Part shown: one piece after another, positions 6,343 through 12,833 of the stretch
How the letters are laid out: the number at the start of each line of letters is the position of its first letter
How positions within the stretch are numbered: the first letter of the stretch is position 1
Origin: Sulfurimonas sp.
GTDB taxonomy: Bacteria > Campylobacterota > Campylobacteria > Campylobacterales > Sulfurimonadaceae
Direction: 5' to 3'
Assembly (NCBI GenBank): GCA_022712845.1
Contig: JAFLJV010000225.1
Location: 1 to 14,740 of the forward strand
Length of the DNA: 14,740 bases
Translations under genes and position numbers: made by a program
Notes under the pieces: generated by a model
What the model was told of the DNA's origin: nothing
Database searches by the model: none
The model's input: the letters and a program-made list of their open reading frames with translations, nothing else

Positions 6343-7668
6343 TTATTTATTTACATATCTAAGCCAAATAAATCCAATTAAACCAGCTAAAAAAGAGGCT
6401 ATTAAAATACCCATTTTTGCTTGAAAGATTAAAGTTTCATTACCAAAAAATGCTAAGTCTGCAATAAAAATAGACATAGTAAACCCAATACCACCAAGAA
6501 AAGAAACACCAAAGATTTGACTCATAGTGCTACCCTCAGGAAGCTTGGCAATACCAAGTTTTATAGCTATAAAAGCAAAACCTGCAATTCCTATAACTTT
6601 TCCAAGTATAAGACCAGATATTATTCCAAGTGGTACAGGCTCTAGTAAAGTATTTACAGCAGAAGAAAAATCAATTGATATACCAGCATTTGCAAGTGCG
6701 AAAAGAGGAATAACAATAAGACTTACTGGAAGATGAAGTGAGCGTTCGAGTCTTGCCGATGGTGAACTAACTGTATCTATTTTATCTTTTATATTTTGAA
6801 GTATAGCTTTTTGATTTTCATGCATAGTATGATCTGTTGCAACAGGATAGCAATCATATTCATCAAGTCTATTTTTTGTATGCATACTAAAGTCAAGTGG
6901 GGGATATTTTGGTTTTGATGGAATTGCAAAGGCGGCTATTACACCTGCTACTGTAGCATGTACACCTGATTCTTGCATAAATAACCACATTGCAAACCCA
7001 ACAATAAAATAAGGTAAAATTGTATGAATTCCAAAACGATTAAAAGCGACTAAAATTAAAAAAGAGATAAATGCTAAACTAAGTGGAAGTATATATATCT
7101 GTTCTGTATAAAATAAAGCTATAACACCAACAGCACCAAGATCATCTACAATAGCAAGTGCTACTAAAAATGTGATAAGTGACCTTGAGACTCTTTTTTT
7201 GAGTAATACTAAAATGCTAATAGCAAAAGCTATATCTGTAGCCATAGGAATACCCCAGCCATGTGCCCCAATGGAATCATAATTTATAGCATAATAAATT
7301 GTTGCGGGAAGAATCATCCCACCAATAGCTGAAATAATAGGGAGCATAGCAACTTTAATACATGAGAGTTCACCCATTAATGCTTCTCTTTTTATTTCAA
7401 GTCCGATTATAAAGAAAAATATAGCCATCAGCCCATCATTTATCCAATGATGAATAGTTTTAGAGATACTCCATGAACCTATCATAAGTTCTATTTTTGT
7501 ATGGAAAAAGGTTAAATATATTTCAGCATAAGTAGAATTTGCAAGCAATAGAGCGACTATTGTCATAAAGAGTAATATAAAACCAGTGGTTGTTTGAGCA
7601 TGAATAAAATGCTCAAATGGGGTAGCAATTTTGTTGAATGCTTTTTCCCAAGGGGCATACATTTTCAT
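6343..7668 (-). CDS. nhaA: Na+/H+ antiporter NhaA
   Basis: NhaA exchanges sodium for protons across the inner membrane for pH and salt homeostasis. Key residues are intact: E91 in GLEIKRE, D145 in ATDIAFA, the ion-binding pair D175-D176 in ALAIVDDLGA, and K357 in SGLILGKVIG (counterpart of E. coli K300). The protein has 441 residues against about 388 in E. coli. The extra length is a hydrophilic stretch at about 251-310 between two membrane segments, at the place where Helicobacter pylori NhaA also has an enlarged loop; this helps place the organism. AGGA six bases before the ATG supports the start. It is the first gene of a minus-strand run with the penta-heme cytochrome and may share its transcript. 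Confidence 0.95.
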   Translation of the reverse strand: MKMYAPWEKAFNKIATPFEHFIHAQTTTGFILLFMTIVALLLANSTYAEIYLTFFHTKIELMIGSWSISKTIHHWINDGLMAIFFFIIGLEIKREALMGELSCIKVAMLPIISAIGGMILPATIYYAINYDSIGAHGWGIPMATDIAFAISILVLLKKRVSRSLITFLVALAIVDDLGAVGVIALFYTEQIYILPLSLAFISFLILVAFNRFGIHTILPYFIVGFAMWLFMQESGVHATVAGVIAAFAIPSKPKYPPLDFSMHTKNRLDEYDCYPVATDHTMHENQKAILQNIKDKIDTVSSPSARLERSLHLPVSLIVIPLFALANAGISIDFSSAVNTLLEPVPLGIISGLILGKVIGIAGFAFIAIKLGIAKLPEGSTMSQIFGVSFLGGIGFTMSIFIADLAFFGNETLIFQAKMGILIASFLAGLIGFIWLRYVNK

Positions 7669-7693
7669 ACATTTTCCTTTTGTACCCTTTTAT

Positions 7694-7702
7694 ATTATAA
7701 CA
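7694..7702 (-). promoter_or_regulatory. Extended -10 promoter for nhaA
   Basis: On the minus strand TGTTATAAT (7702 down to 7694) is a full TGn-TATAAT extended -10. Transcription would start near 7687, leaving a leader of about 19 nt that contains the AAAGGAAA ribosome site. No convincing -35 is seen. Confidence 0.6.
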
Positions 7703-7731
7703 AATAATTAAATATATTAAATAACGGATGC

Positions 7732-7743
7732 TATAATTAATAT
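7732..7743 (+). promoter_or_regulatory. -10 box directly before the BRCT/LRV gene, possible leaderless start
   Basis: TATAAT at 7732-7737 is followed by six bases and then the ATG at 7744. No Shine-Dalgarno lies before this ATG. With normal -10 to start spacing, the mRNA would begin at the ATG itself. Confidence 0.5.
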
Positions 7744-8907
7744 ATGGATTTAGAAAAATTAAAGAATAGAGCAATACTGCTATTTGGGAAAAGTCGTGCT
7801 TTTAGTAATGATGAATTTCAATCACAAATAAAGTTTCATAAAATTTCAATAGAAACAGAACTTAATGAAAATGTTAAAGTAGTTATCGACGGAAGAATGA
7901 TGACTCCGTATGAACAAAACAAAAGTGATGAACTTTATAAAAATAATAAAGAATTAGAATTTGTGTCTATAGATATTTTTGAAAAAGAGTTAGCGAAATA
8001 TATAGATGAAGACACCTTACTAATGAGTTTAAAGCTCTCACGTGACAAACAAAGACTTAAAAATTTTATACAAAATTCAATGTTAAGTGATGAACTATTT
8101 TTAAAGCTTATTAAGATGTACTCATGGAGAAAAGAAGATTTTTTTGAAAATGATGATAACCGTGATGTTAGTGCTGCTTTTATATCTAGGTTTTATGAAA
8201 ATATTGAAAGAAATCATAATGTTCAGTATGCTACTACAGGATTTATTCATTTAGTTTCACAAACAAATAATCAACAACTTTTAAAAGCAATTTATATGCT
8301 TGAGCCATTAAAATATCATTTAAAAATAAAGATGGCTATAGCACTTAAAAGTGAAACTAAGATGCAAGAATTACTTTTTAAAGAAAAAGAACCAAAGATA
8401 CTAGAAGGATTATCTTTAAATAAAAATTTAAATTTAAATTTTGTCATTGAATTTTTAAAAGATGAAGCACTTGGGATTAATGTAGCTAGAAATATTGAAT
8501 TAAGTGAGGATATCTTTAAACTTTGTAAAAATTATAAATTTGCCTTGGCGTTAAATGAAACTCTTACTTTTAAAATGCAAGAGGAGTTATTTAATTTGAA
8601 TGATGATGAAGTTTGTTATGCTTTATCATTAAATCATTATATATATGAGAAAATTTTAAAAAAACTACTGCAAAGCACAAATGAAAAAATTAAATCATCT
8701 ATATATGAAAACAAAGCCACTCCTGTTGATATACTTGAGTTAGCTTATAAAAATAATCAAAACTATGCAGAGATAGCAAAAAATGAAAATACACCAATAG
8801 AGATTTTATACCAACTTCAACTAGATAGCAGATATGAAAGATCTGTAAAAACAAATGCTACATTTAGAAAACATATACAAAAAGAAAATATAGGATGGCA
8901 AATTTGA
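7744..8907 (+). CDS. Protein with BRCT-like N-terminus and C-terminal LRV-type repeats; MoxR partner
   Basis: I do not know a named gene for this 387-residue protein. Residues about 8-87 (RAILLFGKSRAF, KVVIDGR, then FVSIDIFEKELAKYI) have the strand-helix order and end motif of BRCT domains; this is a fold guess. From about 222 to 382 there are six to seven tandem units of 22-26 residues. The last are clear leucine-rich-variant repeats: ENKATPVDILELAYK and AKNENTPIEILYQLQLDS. LRV/HEAT-like solenoids bind proteins. No signal peptide or membrane segment is seen, so it is cytoplasmic. Its end overlaps the MoxR ATPase start by 13 nt, implying a shared complex. The likely role is substrate or partner recognition for the ATPase, an inference from repeats and context. 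Confidence 0.75.
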   Translation: MDLEKLKNRAILLFGKSRAFSNDEFQSQIKFHKISIETELNENVKVVIDGRMMTPYEQNKSDELYKNNKELEFVSIDIFEKELAKYIDEDTLLMSLKLSRDKQRLKNFIQNSMLSDELFLKLIKMYSWRKEDFFENDDNRDVSAAFISRFYENIERNHNVQYATTGFIHLVSQTNNQQLLKAIYMLEPLKYHLKIKMAIALKSETKMQELLFKEKEPKILEGLSLNKNLNLNFVIEFLKDEALGINVARNIELSEDIFKLCKNYKFALALNETLTFKMQEELFNLNDDEVCYALSLNHYIYEKILKKLLQSTNEKIKSSIYENKATPVDILELAYKNNQNYAEIAKNENTPIEILYQLQLDSRYERSVKTNATFRKHIQKENIGWQI

Positions 8908-9899
8908 GAGCAAGTGATTTAATAAAAGCGATAGAAGCTTTGGTGCAAAAAAAAGTTCCATTATTTTTATGGGGTTCTCCAGGAATTGGTAAATCTTCCA
9001 TAGTTAAACAAATAACAGATGAAAAAAATATAGGATTTATAGATTTAAGACTCGCACTTATGGATCCAACAGATTTAAAAGGGATACCATTTTATGATAA
9101 AGAATCACATACCGCACTTTGGGCACCTCCAGCTTTTTTGCCAAGTGAGGGTGAAGGAATTTTGTTTTTAGATGAATTAAATTCTGCACCGCCATCTGTT
9201 CAAGCTTCTGCATATCAGCTTATACTTGACAGAAAAGTTGGTGAGTATGAGCTTCCAGATGGCTGGGCAATAGTTGCTGCTGGAAACCGTGAAGGTGATA
9301 GAGGAGTAACTTATAGAATGCCAAGTCCATTAGCAAATAGGTTTGTTCATTTTGAGATGGAAGTGGATGTCCAAGACTGGAGGTTTTGGGCATATCAAAA
9401 AGGTATTGATGAGAGAGTGATTTCGTATATATCATATAAAAGTGAGCATCTATTCACTTTTGATACTTCAAGTGATGTTAAAAGCTTTGCAACGCCAAGA
9501 AGTTGGGAATATGTAGATAAGATTTTATCAAGCTCACTTTCCTCTGAATTATTATTAAGTACTATTTCTGGTGCTGTTGGTAAAGAGGTGGCAGTGGAAT
9601 TTTTAAGTTTTTGTAAAGTGATGAATAAACTACCAGACATTCAAAATATTTTAAATACTTCAAAGGGTGAGTATAGTGATGAGGTTGATGTACTTTATGC
9701 TTTAAGTACAGGTTTAGTGAGTAGTTATTTAAGAGATAAAAGTGATGAGGCTTTGGATAACTTGCTCACTTATACACTATCGCTAAAGAGTGAGTTTGCT
9801 GTAATGATAGTACAAGATTTACAAAGAAACTCTGTTAACATGCAACATTCTGAAATTTTTAAAGAGTGGGTTAAAAAATTTGCATATCTTTTAGAATAA
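8895..9899 (+). CDS. MoxR-type AAA+ ATPase
   Basis: This 334-residue ATPase has Walker A GSPGIGKSS (27-35), Walker B ILFLDE (89-94), a sensor-1 AAGNREGDRG around N131, and an arginine-finger candidate R149 in LANRF. The DPTDLKGIPF stretch after the first strands is typical of the MoxR/AAA_5 group. Such ATPases act as hexameric chaperones that insert metals or remodel enzymes together with a VWA-domain partner (RavA-ViaA, NorQ-NorD, CbbQ-CbbO). Here the partner is probably the VWA protein at 10341. The ATG at 8895 overlaps the upstream gene by 13 nt. A TTG at 8904 forms a tighter 4-nt overlap and has AGGA at 8892-8895, eight bases before it; either could be used. The sequence MANLRASDLIKAIEAL fits the usual family start better. 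Confidence 0.9.
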   Translation: MANLRASDLIKAIEALVQKKVPLFLWGSPGIGKSSIVKQITDEKNIGFIDLRLALMDPTDLKGIPFYDKESHTALWAPPAFLPSEGEGILFLDELNSAPPSVQASAYQLILDRKVGEYELPDGWAIVAAGNREGDRGVTYRMPSPLANRFVHFEMEVDVQDWRFWAYQKGIDERVISYISYKSEHLFTFDTSSDVKSFATPRSWEYVDKILSSSLSSELLLSTISGAVGKEVAVEFLSFCKVMNKLPDIQNILNTSKGEYSDEVDVLYALSTGLVSSYLRDKSDEALDNLLTYTLSLKSEFAVMIVQDLQRNSVNMQHSEIFKEWVKKFAYLLE

Positions 9900-9918
9900 T
9901 AAAAGAGTATTTAAATTA

Positions 9919-9932
9919 TTGATATAAATCAA
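9919..9932. promoter_or_regulatory. Perfect FNR/CRP-family binding site
   Basis: TTGATATAAATCAA matches the FNR consensus TTGAT-N4-ATCAA at every defined base. Its centre is 9925.5. If the -10 is TTTAAT at 9955-9960, transcription starts near 9967 and the box is at about -41.5, the classic class II activation position. If the -10 is instead TATAAT at 9936-9941, the box would overlap the promoter spacer and repress. It is the only perfect match I found in the intergenic regions. Confidence 0.7.
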
Positions 9933-9935
9933 GAT

Positions 9936-9960
9936 TATAATATTCATAACCTTCTTTAAT
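9936..9960 (+). promoter_or_regulatory. Two candidate -10 boxes for the secreted-peptide gene
   Basis: TATAAT at 9936-9941 is the better match; TTTAAT at 9955-9960 is the one spaced correctly for activation by the FNR-type box. They imply starts near 9948 or 9967 and leaders of about 131 or 112 nt to the ATG at 10079. Confidence 0.5.
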
Positions 9961-9974
9961 TAAACTTAAGTTAA
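9961..9974. promoter_or_regulatory. Second CRP/FNR-like palindrome (NssR-type half sites)
   Basis: TAAACTTAAGTTAA contains the perfect palindrome AACTTAAGTT (9963-9972). It differs by one base from TTAAC-N4-GTTAA, the site known for the Campylobacter NssR regulator. It overlaps the predicted transcription start, so a bound protein could block initiation. The match may be chance in AT-rich DNA. Confidence 0.3.
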
Positions 9975-10008
9975 ATAACTAATTAAAAAGTAATATGAGA
10001 GCTAAAAG

Positions 10009-10061
10009 TTAAATCGGATAAAATTACTCTGATTTAAAAATACTAGAGCGTAAAGCGTTCT
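10009..10061 (+). other. Two predicted stem-loops in the leader of the secreted-peptide gene
   Basis: Hairpin 1 pairs TTAAATCGGA (10009-10018) with TCTGATTTAA (10028-10037), ten pairs including one G-U, with a 9-nt loop. Hairpin 2 pairs AGAGCG (10045-10050) with CGTTCT (10056-10061), six pairs including one G-U, with loop TAAAG. The Shine-Dalgarno AAAGGAAA (10067-10074) follows 5 bases after hairpin 2 and is unpaired in this model. It does not match a riboswitch I know. Confidence 0.45.
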
Positions 10062-10078
10062 TACCAAAAGGAAACAAG

Positions 10079-10210
10079 ATGAAAAAAATCATTTTATTAA
10101 TCGCATTAACATTAGGTGCTCTTCAAGCAGAGAATATAGTTCATTATGATACTAACGGTGCAGAAGACGCTATAAATAAACCTAACCATCCAAGTACAGA
10201 AATTTACTAA
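10079..10210 (+). CDS. 43-residue secreted peptide precursor, unknown function
   Basis: The ORF reads MKKIILLIALTLGALQA, a textbook Sec signal peptide ending in an AxA-like site (LQA), then a mature part of about 26 polar residues: ENIVHYDTNG followed by AEDAINKPNHPSTEIY. It has no cysteine, so it is neither a lipoprotein nor disulfide-linked, and no CXXCH. AAGGA at 10068-10072, six bases before the ATG, is one of the best ribosome sites in the window. The gene has its own regulatory region (FNR-type box, leader hairpins) and is followed by hairpins, so it is probably a monocistronic short mRNA. It lies between the MoxR ATPase and its VWA partner. I recognise no family. Periplasmic location and control by oxygen or nitrogen oxides are inferred. 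Confidence 0.7.
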   Translation: MKKIILLIALTLGALQAENIVHYDTNGAEDAINKPNHPSTEIY

Positions 10211-10224
10211 TAAACTTTTAGTAA
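10204..10224 (+). other. Hairpin enclosing the stop codon of the secreted-peptide gene
   Basis: TTACTAA (10204-10210) pairs perfectly with TTAGTAA (10218-10224) across a 7-nt loop. The left arm contains the TAA stop. It is short and AT-rich, so weak on its own; it may protect the 3' end together with the stronger hairpin downstream. Confidence 0.3.
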
Positions 10225-10252
10225 TAAACCAATCTTAAGTTAACTTCTCCTT

Positions 10253-10281
10253 TTAAAGTAGGTATTTAGTACCTACTTTAA
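10253..10281. terminator. Strong 12-bp hairpin, probable terminator of the peptide gene
   Basis: TTAAAGTAGGTA (10253-10264) and TACCTACTTTAA (10270-10281) are perfectly complementary with loop TTTAG. The upper stem holds four G-C pairs. No pure T tract follows on the plus strand, so termination there may be partial. On the minus strand the stem is followed by only a short A/G run. Position between the peptide gene and the VWA gene fits a boundary. Confidence 0.6.
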
Positions 10282-10313
10282 TAATCATACACCTCATTTT
10301 TGAAATCATAAGA

Positions 10314-10319
10314 TATAAT
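10314..10319 (+). promoter_or_regulatory. -10 box for the DUF2201/VWA gene
   Basis: TATAAT at 10314-10319 lies 21 bases before the ATG at 10341 and after the terminator-like hairpin. The implied leader is only about 15 nt and has no clear Shine-Dalgarno (aaaaaaag is the best purine run). No good -35 is visible. Confidence 0.45.
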
Positions 10320-10340
10320 TAACAAAAAAAGTATCATTAA

Positions 10341-11543
10341 ATGCAAATAGAATTCAAAATCTCAAAAGCCAAAGCCAAACTTTTAGTTGATTATCCACTT
10401 TTTGGAACAATCGCTTCAAAATTAGAGTTAGTTTTAAATGATGATATACAAAGTTTTAAGAGTAATGGGATAAAACTAGAGTATAACAGCAGTTTTTTTC
10501 AAAGATTAACTATATCTCAAATGGAGTTTGTATTTGCAAATGGTGCGATGCATGCCTCACTTGCTTATGAATTTCGTCAAAATAACAGAAGTGGTTGGTT
10601 GTGGCAGTTAGCAACTGACTATGCAATAAATGATATGTTAGTTGAAAATGGTATGAATAAACCAGATGAAGCACACTACAACATACGTTTTAAAGGTTTT
10701 TATTCTGAGGAAATATATGAAGAGCTAAAAAATGATATGCTGAGAGAAGTAAATTCAGAGAGTTTTAATGAATCTAATCAAGATTCAGAAGTTAATGGAC
10801 TCGAAGAGTCCAGCTTATGTAATACCTCAAACAAAGAAACTTCTAACCAAACAAATCAAACCCAATCAACTCAAAACCCTGAAACTAAACAACTACTTGA
10901 AGAAGCTAAAAGCAAAGATATCCAATCCGAACAACTATTCGCAGAGTTTGCAAAAGCCGTTATAGAACAAGAAGTAAAAAATGATGAACTCCCAACAGCG
11001 CTAGATAGATTTTTTAATTTTTTAAATAAGGGAAGTGTTGACTGGAGAGATGAGTTAAGAGTCGCCATTGATAAGTTTCACAAAGATGATTACACACTAA
11101 TGCCACCAAATAAAAAGTTCTTACATTTAGGTATCTATTTACCATCTTGTATTAGTCAAAAATTTAAGTTAGTTATAGCAATTGATAGCTCAGGTTCTAT
11201 AGATGAAGAGTTGCTAAATAAGTTTTTAAGTGAGTTAAATTTTTTAATGAATACAATTTCAAATTATGAGATAGAGTTGCTTGTTTGTGATGATAAGATA
11301 AGATCACATAAAACTTTTTATAGTGGAGATGTATTAGAAATAAATATAAATGGTGGTGGAGCAACAGATTTTAGACCTGTATTTGAGTTTATTGATAATG
11401 AGTGTAAAGATATAAAATTACTTTTGTATTTTACAGATTTAGATGGAATATTCCCAAAAATATTTCCAAATTATGATGTAAAATGGGTTTGTATAGAAGA
11501 GGTAGATATCCCTTTTGGAGAATTTATAATTTTAGAAAATTAA
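10341..11543 (+). CDS. DUF2201 protein: degenerate metallopeptidase-like domain plus VWA domain
   Basis: This 400-residue protein is the likely VWA partner of the MoxR ATPase. Residues about 5-130 match the DUF2201 N-terminal zincin-like domain (KAKLLVDYPLFGTIA, WLWQLATDYAINDML, GFYSEEIYEEL). However, the HExxH zinc motif is replaced by NGAMH (67-71); only the second His remains, so peptidase activity is doubtful. Residues 140-185 are a low-complexity Asn/Gln/Ser/Thr linker. From about 275 a VWA domain follows with a full metal-binding MIDAS: DSSGS (282-286), T342 in GGGATDF, and D366 in FTDLDG. No signal peptide is seen. The upstream ATPase lies 441 bases away, with the secreted-peptide gene between. 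The stop codon overlaps the convergent regulator gene by 4 nt. Confidence 0.87.
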   Translation: MQIEFKISKAKAKLLVDYPLFGTIASKLELVLNDDIQSFKSNGIKLEYNSSFFQRLTISQMEFVFANGAMHASLAYEFRQNNRSGWLWQLATDYAINDMLVENGMNKPDEAHYNIRFKGFYSEEIYEELKNDMLREVNSESFNESNQDSEVNGLEESSLCNTSNKETSNQTNQTQSTQNPETKQLLEEAKSKDIQSEQLFAEFAKAVIEQEVKNDELPTALDRFFNFLNKGSVDWRDELRVAIDKFHKDDYTLMPPNKKFLHLGIYLPSCISQKFKLVIAIDSSGSIDEELLNKFLSELNFLMNTISNYEIELLVCDDKIRSHKTFYSGDVLEININGGGATDFRPVFEFIDNECKDIKLLLYFTDLDGIFPKIFPNYDVKWVCIEEVDIPFGEFIILEN

Positions 11544-12787
11544 TTGAAAATAATTTTATTTCTACCGCTATTTTTAGCTTCAAAAAGTAGCATATCTGCT
11601 TGACTTATAGTTTCTTCTAGTGTATCTTCATTTTGAGTTACTAAACCAATCGATATAGTAAATTGTATCTCTTGCTCTTTATCGCAAGAGGTTAATGTTT
11701 TTTCTGCTTTTAATTTTAGTTTATTTAGTATATCTAGTGCATCTTCAGAGCTGATATTTTTTAAAAGTATACAGAATTCTCCACCATTAAATCTTGCAAT
11801 AATATCATTTTGTCCAGTATTTGCACGTAATATTTCAGATAAATTAACAATAATCTTATCACCAATTTCATGTCCATAATTATCATTGATATTTTTAAAA
11901 CTATCTATATTTATCATTGCTATTGCAAAATCTTCACTGTCATAAATTGCATTATCAAAATATATTTGTGCATTTTTAAAAAAGTACCTACGATTATGAA
12001 GACCAGTTAAAAAATCTCTATTTGCATGGTTTGTGATGAGGTGGATATTTTCTAAGGCTTCAATAGTATTATTTACTCTACATGAAAATTCCTCTTTTGA
12101 AAAAGGTTTTTTAATATAATCATTTGCCCCTTGTTTTAAAAATAGAGCAATAATTTCATCTTTTTCATTTGAAGATACAGCAATTATGCTAAGGTCATTT
12201 TTACTATATATTTCACGTATTTTACTTGTAAGTTTAACACCATCCATAACAGGCATATTGTAGTCAGTTAGAACAAGTGAGATATCAGAGTGTACCTCTA
12301 ACATATTTATAGCTTCTTCTCCATGAGCTACAGCAATAACTTTAAAAAAAAGATTTTCTAACATACCTTTCATATATGTTCTAAACAACATAGAGTCATC
12401 TACAACTAATATTTTATGATTTTGATTTTTTTGTAATCTTTTTATGTTGTTTATAATATAATTAATATCATTAGCACCACTTTTGTTAACATAGTCTAAT
12501 ATATCTTTTTTAAGCAGAGTTTTTCTTAGTTCTTTATCAACATTGCCACTTAAAACAATTACACGATTACCATTTTTTAAAGCATAATCAACAATTTCAC
12601 CATTTGGAGCATCTGGAAGATTTAAATCAAGCAGGGTTAAAAAATAATCGTATCTTTTTAAAAATAATTTAGCCTCAGATAGTTGATAAGCAGTATCTAC
12701 TTTAATATCTATCTCAGATGTAATTTTTTTAGCGATTAGCTTTGCTAGAGTTTTATTGTCTTCTACAATTAGTATCCTTTGCATCAT
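11540..12787 (-). CDS. Response regulator with two receiver domains and a degenerate GGDEF domain
   Basis: This 415-residue signalling protein has receiver 1 at about 3-118 (E9, D10, phospho-Asp D54, K102) and receiver 2 at about 124-243 (D130, D131, phospho-Asp D175 in TDYNMPVMDG, K227). A GGDEF domain at about 250-415 carries RDFLTGLHNRRYF and INIDSFKNINDNYGHEIGD. The active-site loop reads RFNGGEF where diguanylate cyclases have RxGG(D/E)EF, so the catalytic third residue is Gly. The RxxD inhibitory site is GQND (325-328), its Arg lost. Synthesis of cyclic di-GMP is therefore doubtful, though the rest of the fold is intact. AGAGGA nine bases before ATG-ATG supports the start. There is no DNA-binding domain. 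No partner kinase is in the window. Confidence 0.9.
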   Translation of the reverse strand: MMQRILIVEDNKTLAKLIAKKITSEIDIKVDTAYQLSEAKLFLKRYDYFLTLLDLNLPDAPNGEIVDYALKNGNRVIVLSGNVDKELRKTLLKKDILDYVNKSGANDINYIINNIKRLQKNQNHKILVVDDSMLFRTYMKGMLENLFFKVIAVAHGEEAINMLEVHSDISLVLTDYNMPVMDGVKLTSKIREIYSKNDLSIIAVSSNEKDEIIALFLKQGANDYIKKPFSKEEFSCRVNNTIEALENIHLITNHANRDFLTGLHNRRYFFKNAQIYFDNAIYDSEDFAIAMINIDSFKNINDNYGHEIGDKIIVNLSEILRANTGQNDIIARFNGGEFCILLKNISSEDALDILNKLKLKAEKTLTSCDKEQEIQFTISIGLVTQNEDTLEETISQADMLLFEAKNSGRNKIIFN

Positions 12788-12814
12788 TTACAAATATCCT
12801 CTTAATTTTTTTAT

Positions 12815-12827
12815 ATTATAGTATAAT
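12815..12827. promoter_or_regulatory. Back-to-back divergent -10 boxes for the regulator and the helicase
   Basis: ATTATA at 12815-12820 is TATAAT on the minus strand, and TATAAT at 12822-12827 faces the helicase; only one base separates them. The minus box would start near 12808, about 20 nt before the regulator ATG. The plus box ends six bases before the helicase ATG at 12834, which has no Shine-Dalgarno, so that mRNA may be leaderless. The two promoters cannot be occupied at once. Confidence 0.55.
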
Positions 12828-12833
12828 TTTTTT

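Noticed and set aside
9900..10078. Known riboswitch or tRNA in the leader region
   Set aside because: Hairpins are short and show none of the conserved cores of common riboswitches; no tRNA cloverleaf could be drawn.
10234..10244. CTTAAGTTAA copy downstream of the peptide gene, matching part of the palindrome at 9961-9974
   Set aside because: A 10-bp AT-rich repeat around one gene may be chance; the full palindrome is not preserved.
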